Source of the DNA: Lewinella sp. 4G2
Lineage (GTDB): Bacteria > Bacteroidota > Bacteroidia > Chitinophagales > Saprospiraceae
NCBI RefSeq assembly: GCF_001625015.1
Contig: NZ_LVWJ02000019.1
Location: 372,001 to 436,000 of the forward strand
DNA length: 64,000 bases
Reading direction: 5' to 3'
Each line of letters begins with the position of its first letter. Within the stretch, counting starts at the first letter, position 1. Made by a program: the position numbers and the translations under genes. A model generated the notes under the pieces. The model had not been told where the DNA came from. It worked only from the letters and a program-made list of their open reading frames with translations, and did not search any database. This document shows positions 27,423-37,158 of this stretch, one piece after another.

Positions 27423-29243
27423 ATGCAATCCTTCCGTCGCCTCCTCGGCTACCTGAGTAACTACCGCGGCCTCGTGACGCTGGCGATCATCAGTAATATC
27501 CTGACGGCCATTTTTACCGTGACGGCCATCCCCCTTTTCCAACCTTTCCTGGAACTGCTCTTTAAGCGCGTAGAGCCCGTCACCGAGCCGGTGGCGTCCA
27601 TTAACAACCTGGATGACCTTGCCCAACAGGCCAACTACCTCCTGAGCGAATTCATCGCTGAAGCCGGGCAGGAGACAGCGCTGGCCTACGTCTGTGGCTT
27701 CATCCTCCTCAGTTTTCTGGGCAAGAATCTGTTCCGTTACCTGGCCCTGTTTTTCATGTCGCCCGTCCGCAACGGCATCATTCGCGACCTGCGGAACAAC
27801 TTGTACGACCACCTGCTACACCTCCCCATGAGTTACTTCACGGAGGAGAAAAAGGGGAACCTGCTGAGCCGCATCACGTCGGACGTCCAGGAAGTAGAAT
27901 CCAGCATCCTCAACGTACTGGAGGCGGTTTTTCGGGAGCCCTTCATCATCATCGGGTCCCTCACCTTTATGATCGTGGTGAGCCCCGGTTTGACGGTCTT
28001 CGTCTTCGGCCTCATGATCTTCACCGGCGTGGTGATCGGAGGTATTGGCAAGACACTGAAGAAGAGCAGTGGCGTCATCCAGGAAAAATTGGGGGGCATC
28101 GTCAGCCGCACCGAGGAGAGCCTGGGGGGATTGCGCATCATCAAATCCTTCGGGGCGGAAGGGTACCAGCGGGAACGCTTCGGCGAGCTTAACGACAGCT
28201 ACCGCCACTCCCTCATCCGCTTGATGTGGCGGCGGGATCTCTCCAGCCCGCTCACCGAATTTCTCGGTATCGCCACAGTCGCCCTCCTGCTCTGGTACGG
28301 TTCGCGGCGGGTCTTCGGCGGCGAGATGGAGCCGGGCACTTTCCTCACCTTCATCTTCGCATTCTACATGGTCATCGACCCGGCCAAGAACTTCAGTAAG
28401 GCCTGGTACAACATCCAAAAGGGACTCGGCGCCCTCACCCGCGTCGAGGAAGTACTCGAGATCAGGAACCCTATCGCCGTTTCCCAGGGGGCGCTGCCGC
28501 TGGATGCCATGCAAGTGGGTCTGACGGTGGATAACGTAAGCTTCCGCTATTCCCCCGAAACGGAGGACGTACTCCACAACGTCAGTTTCGACCTCCCAAA
28601 GGGAAAGGTAGTTGCCCTAGCCGGCGGCAGTGGTGGCGGGAAATCTACCATCGCCGACCTCCTCCCCCGCTTCTACGACCCGACCGCCGGCCACATCCGG
28701 ATCGACGGAAAGGACCTCAAGGACTACCGGCTAAAGGACGTCCGCGACCGCTTCGGCATCGTCTCCCAGGAGGCCATTCTCTTCAACGATACGATCTATA
28801 ACAACATCGCTTTCGGCATGGAAGGCGTCACCCCCGAAAAAGTGGAGGAAGCAGCCCGGGTGGCCAATGCCCACGACTTCATTACCCAATTCCCCAATGG
28901 CTACGCGACCAACATCGGTGACCGGGGCAACAAGCTAAGTGGTGGCCAACGCCAACGGCTGACGATCGCCCGCGCCGTCCTCCGCAACCCGGATATCCTG
29001 ATCCTCGACGAAGCAACCTCCGCCCTCGATTCCGAGTCCGAACGCCTCGTACAAGATGCCCTCCAAAAGTTGATGACCGGCCGCACGGCCCTGGTGATCG
29101 CCCACCGCCTCAGCACCATCCAAAACGCCGATGAAATCCTCGTCCTCAGCGAAGGCCGCATCGTCGAGCGGGGTACACACGCGGAGTTAATGGCCCTCGG
29201 TGGAGCTTACGGGAAGTTGGTGGCCTTTCAGGAGACTAGGTAG
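27423..29243 (+). CDS. ABC exporter, fused permease and ATPase (MsbA-like)
   Basis: 606-aa half-transporter that works as a dimer in the inner membrane. Six hydrophobic segments are spread over residues 15-335. The nucleotide-binding domain has Walker A GGSGGGKSTI at about 400, a Q-loop in VSQEAILFNDTI, signature LSGGQRQRL, Walker B ILILDEATSALD and the H-loop in IAHRLSTI. The sequence style matches the MsbA/lipid A flippase and multidrug group; given the LPS genes nearby (OstA-like, RfaE2), lipid export is plausible but not proven. The stop codon abuts a palindromic array that may end transcription. Confidence 0.93.
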   Translation: MQSFRRLLGYLSNYRGLVTLAIISNILTAIFTVTAIPLFQPFLELLFKRVEPVTEPVASINNLDDLAQQANYLLSEFIAEAGQETALAYVCGFILLSFLGKNLFRYLALFFMSPVRNGIIRDLRNNLYDHLLHLPMSYFTEEKKGNLLSRITSDVQEVESSILNVLEAVFREPFIIIGSLTFMIVVSPGLTVFVFGLMIFTGVVIGGIGKTLKKSSGVIQEKLGGIVSRTEESLGGLRIIKSFGAEGYQRERFGELNDSYRHSLIRLMWRRDLSSPLTEFLGIATVALLLWYGSRRVFGGEMEPGTFLTFIFAFYMVIDPAKNFSKAWYNIQKGLGALTRVEEVLEIRNPIAVSQGALPLDAMQVGLTVDNVSFRYSPETEDVLHNVSFDLPKGKVVALAGGSGGGKSTIADLLPRFYDPTAGHIRIDGKDLKDYRLKDVRDRFGIVSQEAILFNDTIYNNIAFGMEGVTPEKVEEAARVANAHDFITQFPNGYATNIGDRGNKLSGGQRQRLTIARAVLRNPDILILDEATSALDSESERLVQDALQKLMTGRTALVIAHRLSTIQNADEILVLSEGRIVERGTHAELMALGGAYGKLVAFQETR

Positions 29244-29318
29244 TTTCTAGTTGGTTAGTTTCTAGTCGGGTAGTACGCACTGCGCTACTACCTGACTAGA
29301 AACTAACCGACTACGCTA
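29244..29318. repeat. Palindromic TAGT array between convergent stop codons
   Basis: TTAGTTTCTAGTC ... GACTAGAAACTAA inverted repeat with GGTAGTA/TACTACC inside. It fills the entire gap between the ABC exporter stop and the peptide transporter stop, so a bidirectional terminator role is plausible. Confidence 0.75.
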
Positions 29319-31181
29319 CTAATCTATCCCGTGCATCATCTCCTTCATCCAACCACTGATGGCGATGAAGATGATTCCCGCAGTGATGGGGACGATGGCA
29401 AACATCAGGAAGAAGCCACTCAGGCCGATGGATTCGGCGATGGGCTCGATGTAGCTACCCGTCAATCCACCAAGGAAGTTGGCGGCGAAGTTGGCCACGA
29501 AGAAGATACCGAACATCACCCCGATCAGGCGGACCGGAGCCAGCTTCGAAACGTAGCTGAGGCCAACCGGTGAGATACAGAGCTCACCCAGCGTGTGGAA
29601 CAGGTAGGCGGCGATTAACCAGAACATACTTACGCTGGCCGTCTCCGCACCTTCGGGGATGCCCATCGCACCGAAGGCAAGGATGGCAAAGCCGAGACCG
29701 AGCAGGATCAGGCCCATCGCAAACTTGACGGGGCCACGCTCCAGCAGTTTGAAGCGTTGCTCCCACAGTTTAGCAAAGGCAGGCGCGAAACAGATAATGA
29801 AGAGGCTATTAAAGATCTGGAACCATCCGGCGGGCACCTCCAGGCTATCGTCCGTAAACTGCTCGTAAAGCATAATGCCAACCAGGATCCAGACGATCAC
29901 GAAAGCGATCCCCAGGATGATATTGGCCAGGCTGTAATCCTTGAAAGTGATGCTGAAGAGCTTGAACAGTACCCAAGTAAGGACCATCACCGGAATGACC
30001 GTAAGCAGCAAGTTGGCGATGCGGAAGGTCCCGGCGCTATCCGCCGTCAAAGTTCGGTCCGTGTAATCCAGGGCGAAGATGGTCATCGAGCCACCGGCCT
30101 GTTCGAAGGCCCACCAGAAAAAGACGATGAAGAAACTGAAGACAAAGATGGAGATGATCCGGTCTCGCTCCACCTTGTACAGGGATTTGTCGGATAGGAC
30201 CCACCCTACAAATCCCGTCACGGAACCAATGATGATCGGCGTCATGAAGTGGCGGCTGATCGTCTGCAGCATATTATCCTGAGGACCGGCGGCACTGCGG
30301 ACCACAAAATAGAGAAGTACCGTCACGACGAGGCCGATGGTACCCCACTTGATGGCGCGCGGTCCGTCCTGCCCGTCCCCTTCGGAAACCGGGTGGCCTT
30401 CGCCATCAACTACATCACTAAGGCTTTTGGTGAGGTGGCCGTCAATAATAGCGCTGTCTTCTTCGACGGTGGTTGGCGCCTGATTCGTGACCAGGGTGGA
30501 GGACAGTGGGTTTTCCGCATCGTAAGCGGCCAATTGGCTGGGGGGCAGACCGATACGACCAAAGATTCCCTGCGCAAAATAGAACTGGATGAGACCAATC
30601 AACATGAAGATACCGGCCAGTCCAAAGCCGTAGCTGTAACCGTAGTTGGGGTTCTCCCCGTAGTAGCTACAGAGCAAAATCCCGAGGAAAGCCCCAGCGT
30701 TGATGCCCATGTAGAAGATCGTGTAGGCACCATCCTTTAGGTCCGGTTCATCCTGGTAAAGTTGGCCTACGATGGAGGAGATATTCGGCTTAAAGAGGCC
30801 ATTACCAATTATCAGTAACAGCAGACCGATATAAAAGGCGTATTCAATCTCGAAGGCCATCGCCGCGTGGCCCAGTGTCATCACCAGGGCACCGAGGATG
30901 ACTGCGTTGCGGTACCCCAGGAATTTATCCGCCAGGATACCACCAATCATCGGCGTGAAGTAGACGAAACCCGTGTAAATACCGTAAAGCGCCAGTGCAT
31001 CGGCGCGCGACCAGGGCGTATCCCCAAAAGCAATGTCGACGAGGAAGACCACCAACAATACCCGCATCCCGTAGTAAGAAAACCGCTCCCACATCTCGGT
31101 GAAGAACAATACGAAAAGGGCGGGCTTCTGCCCAAAAATATTCCCCTCCGCTTTGGGGAGGGCGTCAAAAGAATTGGCCAT
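29319..31181 (-). CDS. POT-family proton-coupled oligopeptide transporter
   Basis: 620-aa major facilitator that imports di- and tripeptides with protons. The first helix carries the POT signature ExxERFxxYG (EMWERFSYYGMR), and the PTR2 motif FYMGINAGAF follows at about residue 148. Twelve or more membrane helices are visible. A hydrophilic insert (about 228-275, EEDSAIIDGHLTKSLSDVVD) interrupts the middle, and the end KLAPVRLIGVMFGIFFVANF is typical. The neighbouring secreted subtilase could supply its substrates (inference). Confidence 0.93.
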   Translation of the reverse strand: MANSFDALPKAEGNIFGQKPALFVLFFTEMWERFSYYGMRVLLVVFLVDIAFGDTPWSRADALALYGIYTGFVYFTPMIGGILADKFLGYRNAVILGALVMTLGHAAMAFEIEYAFYIGLLLLIIGNGLFKPNISSIVGQLYQDEPDLKDGAYTIFYMGINAGAFLGILLCSYYGENPNYGYSYGFGLAGIFMLIGLIQFYFAQGIFGRIGLPPSQLAAYDAENPLSSTLVTNQAPTTVEEDSAIIDGHLTKSLSDVVDGEGHPVSEGDGQDGPRAIKWGTIGLVVTVLLYFVVRSAAGPQDNMLQTISRHFMTPIIIGSVTGFVGWVLSDKSLYKVERDRIISIFVFSFFIVFFWWAFEQAGGSMTIFALDYTDRTLTADSAGTFRIANLLLTVIPVMVLTWVLFKLFSITFKDYSLANIILGIAFVIVWILVGIMLYEQFTDDSLEVPAGWFQIFNSLFIICFAPAFAKLWEQRFKLLERGPVKFAMGLILLGLGFAILAFGAMGIPEGAETASVSMFWLIAAYLFHTLGELCISPVGLSYVSKLAPVRLIGVMFGIFFVANFAANFLGGLTGSYIEPIAESIGLSGFFLMFAIVPITAGIIFIAISGWMKEMMHGID

Positions 31182-31307
31182 GGTCAGGATTTAGTCGGGC
31201 TAAAGAAACGAAATTTCACCCACCCAACGAACCATTCCTCCCGCGATCGCTTTAAGGCCGACTTAAAGTTGGCTATTCGCACGGAAGACACCCGGTCTAA
31301 TTGCATC

Positions 31308-31324
31308 GCACCCGCGGCAGCGCC
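31308..31324 (+). repeat. 17-nt interspersed motif, one-base variant
   Basis: GCACCCGCGGCAGCGCC in the gap between the POT transporter start and the small membrane protein. Confidence 0.7.
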
Positions 31325-31384
31325 CACTGGATAAAGAATAGTAAAGTGTAGTCGAGGAACTTTGACGCTCCTTAGCGAGCTCCG

Positions 31385-31750
31385 CTAAGCCTTAGCCCGA
31401 AAGGCAATCAGCGTCCGGCGGATGCTCGCGCCTACCCAACCGCCCAGGCCAGCCGTGATGCCGCCAAACAACGCGGTGATAAGGACGAGCGCCCAGCCGC
31501 TCCCTACCCCAAAGGTAACGGCCAGTCGATCACTCAACCGGCCCTCCGTATCGAAATGGACCCAACCCGTGTACATCCCCCACACGAGAAAAGCCGCCAG
31601 GAAAGAATAGTAAAAACCGCCCCGCCGCCAAACCGGCAAAAGCCCGGCCGCGACGCCGGCAATAATCGCGGGCGAAAACCAGGGCCAGGAAAAGTGTAGC
31701 CCTAGCGCTACTCCACCCATCACGGCAAACAGAAGAAAGAAGCGGTACAT
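31385..31750 (-). CDS. Small integral membrane protein, unknown function
   Basis: 121 aa with about four hydrophobic helices (residues 3-20, 26-40, 47-62, 83-108) and a basic C-terminus (IRRTLIAFRAKA). No recognised domain. It begins 22 bp after the subtilase stop on the same strand, so it may be co-transcribed with that gene. Confidence 0.7.
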   Translation of the reverse strand: MYRFFLLFAVMGGVALGLHFSWPWFSPAIIAGVAAGLLPVWRRGGFYYSFLAAFLVWGMYTGWVHFDTEGRLSDRLAVTFGVGSGWALVLITALFGGITAGLGGWVGASIRRTLIAFRAKA

Positions 31751-31772
31751 AAATGATCTTGTAGGCCTAAAG

Positions 31773-34688
31773 CTAGCGTTTAAGGAGCTTCTTCACGCCC
31801 CGGCGGCCGTCGGCGGTGGTCAGTTCCACCAGGTAAAGGCCCGCAGGAAGTTGGCTGACGTCCAACGATATATCAGATACGGACGGGCGTCGGTCCACGA
31901 AAAGCCGGCCACTCACCCCGTAGATCCGTACGCGGTCGGAACGTAAAGAGGTGACCGTACGCAGGTTTACGCGGTCGTAAGCGGGATTAGGGAAAACGGA
32001 CCAATCCCCATCACCCAATCCAGGTTCCTCCGTATCCGTGCAATTATTGGCGAAGGTGAAAGCGCGGAAGTCACCCGCCGTTCCATCACAAAGGCTAGCC
32101 AACTCAATATCGTAACTCCCACAGAGGTCGAGCCCTTCAACGGTAGTTTCGATACCGGTGATATCGAGCGTAGTCCAGTTCACCCCGCCAAAAGTGGGTC
32201 GGTAGCGGAGTTGATAGTCGTTCCCCGCAGCGGAAGAGGCCTTCCAGGAAAGCAGCGTGACATCCTCGACGAGATCGTACGCTAATTCCAACCCTTTGGG
32301 CGCGGAGCAATCCGAGTCGGCGGGCGCGACGGTAATGCAGTAGTCCTCATATTCTCCAGCCTGGATGTTCGAACAGGCCGTTCCCTGCAAGCGGAGGAAA
32401 CTCATCAGGACGCGCATCCGGGTGGAGAGTAATTCAGCGTCGTCCGGCACGGTGAGGTCCACGATCACTGCTTCTCCTCCGTTGGAAGTGACGTTGTCCG
32501 AAGCTTCCGAACCGCTGAAGATGCCATCCTGGTTCCAATCCACGTAGACGCGGAAGACCTCCTGGGCGCGCGGGTCGGTGGTTCCAGGCGTAAGGGTGAC
32601 GGGGTAAGTCCCACCGCGGTGCCACGTTACTTCATCCGCACCGGTGAAGTCGCCGTAGGCTCCCTGCTGGGCGCCAGAAACGACAATTTCCAGGTTAGCC
32701 AGATTGACGGCCTCGATCCAGTCCGCCGCGTTGTCGATCGCATTCGGGCGGCAGTAGCTCTCTTCGAGGCAAGCACCACACCCCAAGCTGAGGACGGTGA
32801 GACCAGCCCCAAACTCCGTTCGCGCCGTATCACAGTCCGTTCGGAACTCAAATTCGTAGGCTGTGCAGGGAAGTATCCCGCCAGCAATGATGACATTATC
32901 GTTGCGGGAGCTACGCGTCAGCCAGTTCTCCGTACCCGCCTGGCGGTAGCGGACGCGGTAAAATTCACCCGCGAGATTAGGCGTCCAGGTAGCCCGGAAG
33001 GTCAGGTTGTTACCGGCCGCTACGCTGAAGTCGGCGGGGATGACGCAGCAGCCGTCCGTACTCGCGGTCAGGGTTTGCACGGGAAGGTCGGTACCGCCAC
33101 AGGACGCCCGCAATTCAAATTCGTAGGCGACGCAGGTTCCCAAGTCATCTATTTGAAGGGGTAACGCAGGGCTACCCAGGTCGATCCAATCACTTGCCCC
33201 TACTTCCCGGTAGCGGAGTTCCGTGGCATCGATACTGGCGATCGCGTTGTAGTTGACCTCGAGCGCGGTGGCGGACCCGGCCTGGGGCGTAACACTAAAA
33301 CCGGTGGGCGCAAAACAGGCGTCGCAGTCACTCATCAGCCGGGCCATGGCGGCTCCCACGTCCAGTTGGCCACCCGTGCTCGTCCGCCCCGCCAGCGATG
33401 AGTTGGCGGCGGTGGTTTCCAGCAGGATCTGCCGGACGTACAGCGCGGCGGCGGCGGGGTCCGCTTCCAGTAATTCGGCGAAAGCAGCGCAGGGTGCGGC
33501 GTACAGCAGCGCGGCCGCTCCGGCGACGTGAGGCGTAGCCGAGGAAGTCCCCCCAAAGCGTCCGTAACCGTTGCCCGATTCGGTCGTCAGGACTTGCTCA
33601 GCGTGGGCGCCGAGATCCACGGAGGTAGCGCCGAAGCCGCGGCCCGTAGGCTTCTGACCGTTCGTGTTCAGGCTCGTCACGCCGATGAGGTAATCGGAAG
33701 TACAGCGGGTGGGTAGGTCGCCGTCCCGCTCAACGTCAATCTCCAGGTTGGCGACGGCGCCGGTGTTGAGGATACCCGCTTCTCCTAATTCATCGTAGAG
33801 GGAGCACCAAATGGGGCTATCGGCGGGGTCACCGTAATTACGGCCCCAGCTGGCGTTGGTGACGACGACGTAAGCACCTTTCGTTCCGTTGGAAGTTTTG
33901 TAGAGCCGTCGCTGGTCCAGCACGTAGCTGTAGGCCTGGATCACTTCTACTTCGGAGGCAAAGAAGTCGTTGCGGATGATCATCAACTTGGTTTCCCAAT
34001 TAATGCCCGCTACGCCCAGGCCATTGTTCCCGCGGGCGCCGATGATGCCGGCGACTGGCGTACCGTGGTTGGAGTTGGTTTCCGGGTTGCCGTCGTTATT
34101 GGCCGTATCGAAACCGAAGATGTCGTCGACGTAACCGTTTCCATCGTCGTCGATACCGTTGTCGGGGATCTCCGCGCGGTTGCGCCACAGATTTGCTACG
34201 AGATCTTCGTGGTCCAGATCCGCCCCGTCGTCAATGACGGCCACTACGATGGTATCTCCGTTCTCGGTTACGCCGCCGGTGGTGACGTCCCAGGCGGGCT
34301 CTACGTTGATGTCGGCCCCGAGCGGACCGTTGAGTTGGCCGGTGTTGTTGAAGGACCACTGATCGTCGTACCGCAAGTCATTCGGTTGGCGGCGGAACGT
34401 TACCGGGTGGTTGTACTGTACGAGCCTGACTTTGGAGTCCGCGTAGAGTTCTCTTAGTAGGTTTTTTTCCCCCACCGCATCGTGGTCGAAGTCGATCACC
34501 AGGATCGGGGTCGTCCGTCCGAGCCGGCGGGGCGTCCCGGGTCCGGGGTAGTCCTTCATCCATTTCCTGGCATCTACGTCAGCGCCCAACTGGACGATGA
34601 GTTGGCCGGGCACGTGATCGATACGCTGCGCGCTCAGGCTGGCGAGGCAACAGAAAAGCAGCAGCGGGGTGAGGAAATGTTTGAACAT
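31773..34688 (-). CDS. Secreted subtilisin-like protease (S8) with GEVED domain and T9SS tail
   Basis: 971 aa from the ATG at 34688 (signal MFKHFLTPLLLFCCLASLSAQ). An inhibitor-like propeptide segment covers about 22-110. The S8 catalytic triad is Asp153 (VAVIDDGADLDHED), His208 (SNHGTPVAGIIG) and Ser382 (GGTSSATPHVAG). Two fibronectin-type-III-like stretches cover about 460-640, each with a CVAYEFEL/CTAYEFEF pattern. A GEVED domain (VYVDWNQDGIFSGSE) is followed by another Fn3-like stretch. The T9SS sorting domain starts at about 895 (VFPNPAYDRVNLRTV...LPAGLYLVELTTADG). Expected to digest protein outside the cell. It follows the rhamnosidase gene by 80 bp. Confidence 0.93.
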   Translation of the reverse strand: MFKHFLTPLLLFCCLASLSAQRIDHVPGQLIVQLGADVDARKWMKDYPGPGTPRRLGRTTPILVIDFDHDAVGEKNLLRELYADSKVRLVQYNHPVTFRRQPNDLRYDDQWSFNNTGQLNGPLGADINVEPAWDVTTGGVTENGDTIVVAVIDDGADLDHEDLVANLWRNRAEIPDNGIDDDGNGYVDDIFGFDTANNDGNPETNSNHGTPVAGIIGARGNNGLGVAGINWETKLMIIRNDFFASEVEVIQAYSYVLDQRRLYKTSNGTKGAYVVVTNASWGRNYGDPADSPIWCSLYDELGEAGILNTGAVANLEIDVERDGDLPTRCTSDYLIGVTSLNTNGQKPTGRGFGATSVDLGAHAEQVLTTESGNGYGRFGGTSSATPHVAGAAALLYAAPCAAFAELLEADPAAAALYVRQILLETTAANSSLAGRTSTGGQLDVGAAMARLMSDCDACFAPTGFSVTPQAGSATALEVNYNAIASIDATELRYREVGASDWIDLGSPALPLQIDDLGTCVAYEFELRASCGGTDLPVQTLTASTDGCCVIPADFSVAAGNNLTFRATWTPNLAGEFYRVRYRQAGTENWLTRSSRNDNVIIAGGILPCTAYEFEFRTDCDTARTEFGAGLTVLSLGCGACLEESYCRPNAIDNAADWIEAVNLANLEIVVSGAQQGAYGDFTGADEVTWHRGGTYPVTLTPGTTDPRAQEVFRVYVDWNQDGIFSGSEASDNVTSNGGEAVIVDLTVPDDAELLSTRMRVLMSFLRLQGTACSNIQAGEYEDYCITVAPADSDCSAPKGLELAYDLVEDVTLLSWKASSAAGNDYQLRYRPTFGGVNWTTLDITGIETTVEGLDLCGSYDIELASLCDGTAGDFRAFTFANNCTDTEEPGLGDGDWSVFPNPAYDRVNLRTVTSLRSDRVRIYGVSGRLFVDRRPSVSDISLDVSQLPAGLYLVELTTADGRRGVKKLLKR

Positions 34689-34710
34689 GTGTGGATATAA
34701 TAGGGTGCTC

Positions 34711-34718
34711 GCAAAGTA
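34711..34718 (-). promoter_or_regulatory. -7 promoter box (TACTTTGC) for subtilase
   Basis: Close to TAnnTTTG, 22 nt before the ATG. Suggests the protease can be transcribed separately from the upstream rhamnosidase. Confidence 0.4.
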
Positions 34719-34768
34719 AGACTTTGGCCCGGGAAAAACTGTCGGGCCCGCACGCACCCCGCCATAAA

Positions 34769-37090
34769 TTATCGGGCCACGCAAGTGAAGTTGGTGGCTT
34801 CGGTGCGCCAAATTTGCTTCCCGTCCAACGTACCCTGCCGGGTGAAAGCGATGCGCTGGCCGGCTTTATTACTTCCGCGCGCCTCCAAATCTGTCGGCAG
34901 CAGGATGTCTACGTACGGGACGTCGAAGGCCGCTTCGTGGGTGAGGCGTAGTTCTTCACCGGTCCATTCCCAGCTCACCGCTACCGGGCCGCGGGGCGAT
35001 TCGAAGGTGGTCGCGGCATTCTTCAACGTCGGGAAGCCACCGGGTTGCAGCCGGTAAGTCGCCCAGCCCGGGCTGGTGGCCACGGCGCCGGCCAGGTATT
35101 TGTTCATGATCGTGAGGGCGCCACCGCTCCAGGCGTGGTTGTAGGTGCCACCGCCGTAACCTTCTTTTCCAATGCCCCACCCTTCGAACAGGGTTGTGTA
35201 TTCGCTGTCGATCATTTTGCGGAAGCGCTTTTTCATCCGGGTGATGGCGTACTCCTCCTCCCCCATTTTGCAGAGGGCTTCGAGGACGTACTTTTCCATG
35301 TAGGGGCTGGCGTGTTCCTGTTCGCGGAAAACCTGTAGGATGGCGGGATACTTGGTCGGATCGGCGAGGCCGGAGACGACAGCCAGGGCGTGTCCGCGTT
35401 CATCGGTTTCTCCTTTATAATCGGCGCTGCGGTAGCTGCTCCCGTTCCAGTAGGTCCGGTTGAAGGCCGCTTTGAGCTGCTCCATTTTCGTCCGTGCTTC
35501 GCTGGCGGTGGTGGCGTCGTTCTCCAGGGTAGCCATTTGCTCCAGGCCGCGTAGTGCAAGGTAGTACCAGGCGTTGAAGAGGATGGGCATATCCTTATTA
35601 TTCCCCCAGTCGCCCCAGGTCCAGCCCCCCTTGCGGCGGACGACGAGGCCGTCGGGCTGGGTTTTCCAGACGGCGAGGTAGCGTTTCACGGCGGGGTACA
35701 CTTCGGAGATGAGGTCGCGGTCGCCCGTATTGTGGTAGTAGTGCCAGATGCCGTAGTGGCTCACGCTGGCGAGCATTTGCATGGGGAGTTCCTGGTCCCA
35801 ACTTCCGGCCGGGACGGGGCTGTAGATCGTCGAATCCTTCCGTTGCCAGTGCATGAGTTCGCGGATGGCCTTGCGGGTGAGGTCGTCACTCCGGCGGTCC
35901 AGCGCGTATACGGTTTCGCCGAGTTCGTTCACGACGTCGCCCCACCACTGGGCGCGTTCGCGGTCGGGGCAATCCATGTAGGTATCCCGCATCGTCAGGT
36001 AGAGCGTGCGTTGGGCCTTCTTCCAGAGCAGGTCGAGATCGGCGTCACTGCTCTTAAATAGTGGCGTGAATTCGGTAGCGAATCCGCTCTCCCTGTAGGC
36101 CAGGTCGAACACCTCGATGCCGGCCGGGAGGACGTACCAAACCTCGTGGCCGTTCATCCAGCCCGGGGTTTCGAAACTCTGTACGCCAGCCTTCGTGTAG
36201 TACACCGTTCGCACGTTCGGCGGGCCGCCACCGCGGTAGTTATCGGTCAGGATTTCCAGACGGAGGCCCGCTTCCGGGGCCTTGATGCGGAAGTAGGGCG
36301 TCACCTGGGCATTGTAAGGTAGGGCCAGTTTCAGGGTATCGAAGGTCTGCGTGGCGCCACGTTGGTAAGGCGTTTTGTACTGGGCTAGCGGGCCATTCTT
36401 CCACTGGGCGATCGGTCGGGTTTCGCCCCGGTGGCCGGGCAGTTCAATTTGGCGCTGACGCTGGTGCGAAGTAAGTGGGAAGGGCCGTTCAGCCGGGGGA
36501 AAGGGGTGGACCTCCAAACTCCGGACCCGCGGCCAGGCAGAGTCGTCATAATCCGGAACCTTCCAGAAGTCGTCGTACTTCGTCGCGTCGAAAGCGATGT
36601 TGGATTCCGGCAGCCGGTAATTGGGCCGCGGTGGCCCCGTCTCCCCGAAAGCCGGGTGGATGATCCCCCGCCACTCCGCCGACGACTGAATGGCGGATGG
36701 CCCGTCCAACCAAAAACCGGGGAAGCCGCTGGACTGATGGGAAAAGCTCTGCTTCCCGAAGTACCACAGCAGAATCCCAATGGTATTCTCCCCCTCCAAC
36801 AAATGGGCGGCTAAATCGAAAGTATCAACGTAATACGCATTAAGGTAGGGCCCCCGCTTAAGGCCTCCCTCCCGGACGACGAGTTTACCGTTGACGTACA
36901 ACCAGTACTTGGAATCCGCCGCAATTTTAATGGGGTACTCCGCCATTTCCGCCGCACTGACGCTGAAGTCGTGGCGAAAGGCCTGCCACAGATTTGGCGA
37001 ATCCTCCGCGGCCCGGGCGGCGATCCACGTCTGGGCGGTCAGGGATGGAAGGAAACTCAGCAAGCAGCCAAAGAGGAAAAGTAAACGCAT
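34769..37090 (-). CDS. Alpha-L-rhamnosidase-like glycoside hydrolase (GH78 type)
   Basis: 773 aa from the ATG at 37090, which starts the signal peptide MRLLFLFGCLLSFLPSLTAQ. An N-terminal beta-sandwich carbohydrate-binding region (YWLYVNGKLVVREGG) precedes a six-hairpin barrel with the family block MDCPDRERAQWWGDV near residue 375. The GH78 six-hairpin end GGTYNHAWSGGALTIMNKYLAG follows, then a C-terminal beta domain. Expected to remove terminal rhamnose from polysaccharides or glycosides in the periplasm; there is no T9SS tail. A variant of the 17-nt motif lies in the gene. No SusC/D pair is in view, so this is not a full polysaccharide utilisation locus. Confidence 0.88.
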   Translation of the reverse strand: MRLLFLFGCLLSFLPSLTAQTWIAARAAEDSPNLWQAFRHDFSVSAAEMAEYPIKIAADSKYWLYVNGKLVVREGGLKRGPYLNAYYVDTFDLAAHLLEGENTIGILLWYFGKQSFSHQSSGFPGFWLDGPSAIQSSAEWRGIIHPAFGETGPPRPNYRLPESNIAFDATKYDDFWKVPDYDDSAWPRVRSLEVHPFPPAERPFPLTSHQRQRQIELPGHRGETRPIAQWKNGPLAQYKTPYQRGATQTFDTLKLALPYNAQVTPYFRIKAPEAGLRLEILTDNYRGGGPPNVRTVYYTKAGVQSFETPGWMNGHEVWYVLPAGIEVFDLAYRESGFATEFTPLFKSSDADLDLLWKKAQRTLYLTMRDTYMDCPDRERAQWWGDVVNELGETVYALDRRSDDLTRKAIRELMHWQRKDSTIYSPVPAGSWDQELPMQMLASVSHYGIWHYYHNTGDRDLISEVYPAVKRYLAVWKTQPDGLVVRRKGGWTWGDWGNNKDMPILFNAWYYLALRGLEQMATLENDATTASEARTKMEQLKAAFNRTYWNGSSYRSADYKGETDERGHALAVVSGLADPTKYPAILQVFREQEHASPYMEKYVLEALCKMGEEEYAITRMKKRFRKMIDSEYTTLFEGWGIGKEGYGGGTYNHAWSGGALTIMNKYLAGAVATSPGWATYRLQPGGFPTLKNAATTFESPRGPVAVSWEWTGEELRLTHEAAFDVPYVDILLPTDLEARGSNKAGQRIAFTRQGTLDGKQIWRTEATNFTCVAR
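36451..36467 (-). repeat. 17-nt interspersed motif, variant inside rhamnosidase gene
   Basis: GCACCAGCGTCAGCGCC on the minus strand, read as S-H-Q-R-Q-R-Q across the site. Confidence 0.45.
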
Positions 37091-37158
37091 GGCCCTAATG
37101 TAAGCGATTGGCGGGGTAGGAAGGCGTAGAACGGTAGGGCTACTGCCCGTGGTCTCCG

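Noticed and set aside
34769..37090. Polysaccharide utilisation locus around the rhamnosidase
   Set aside because: No SusC/SusD pair, no second sugar-active enzyme and no matching regulator next to it; the flanks are a protease and a DMT transporter.
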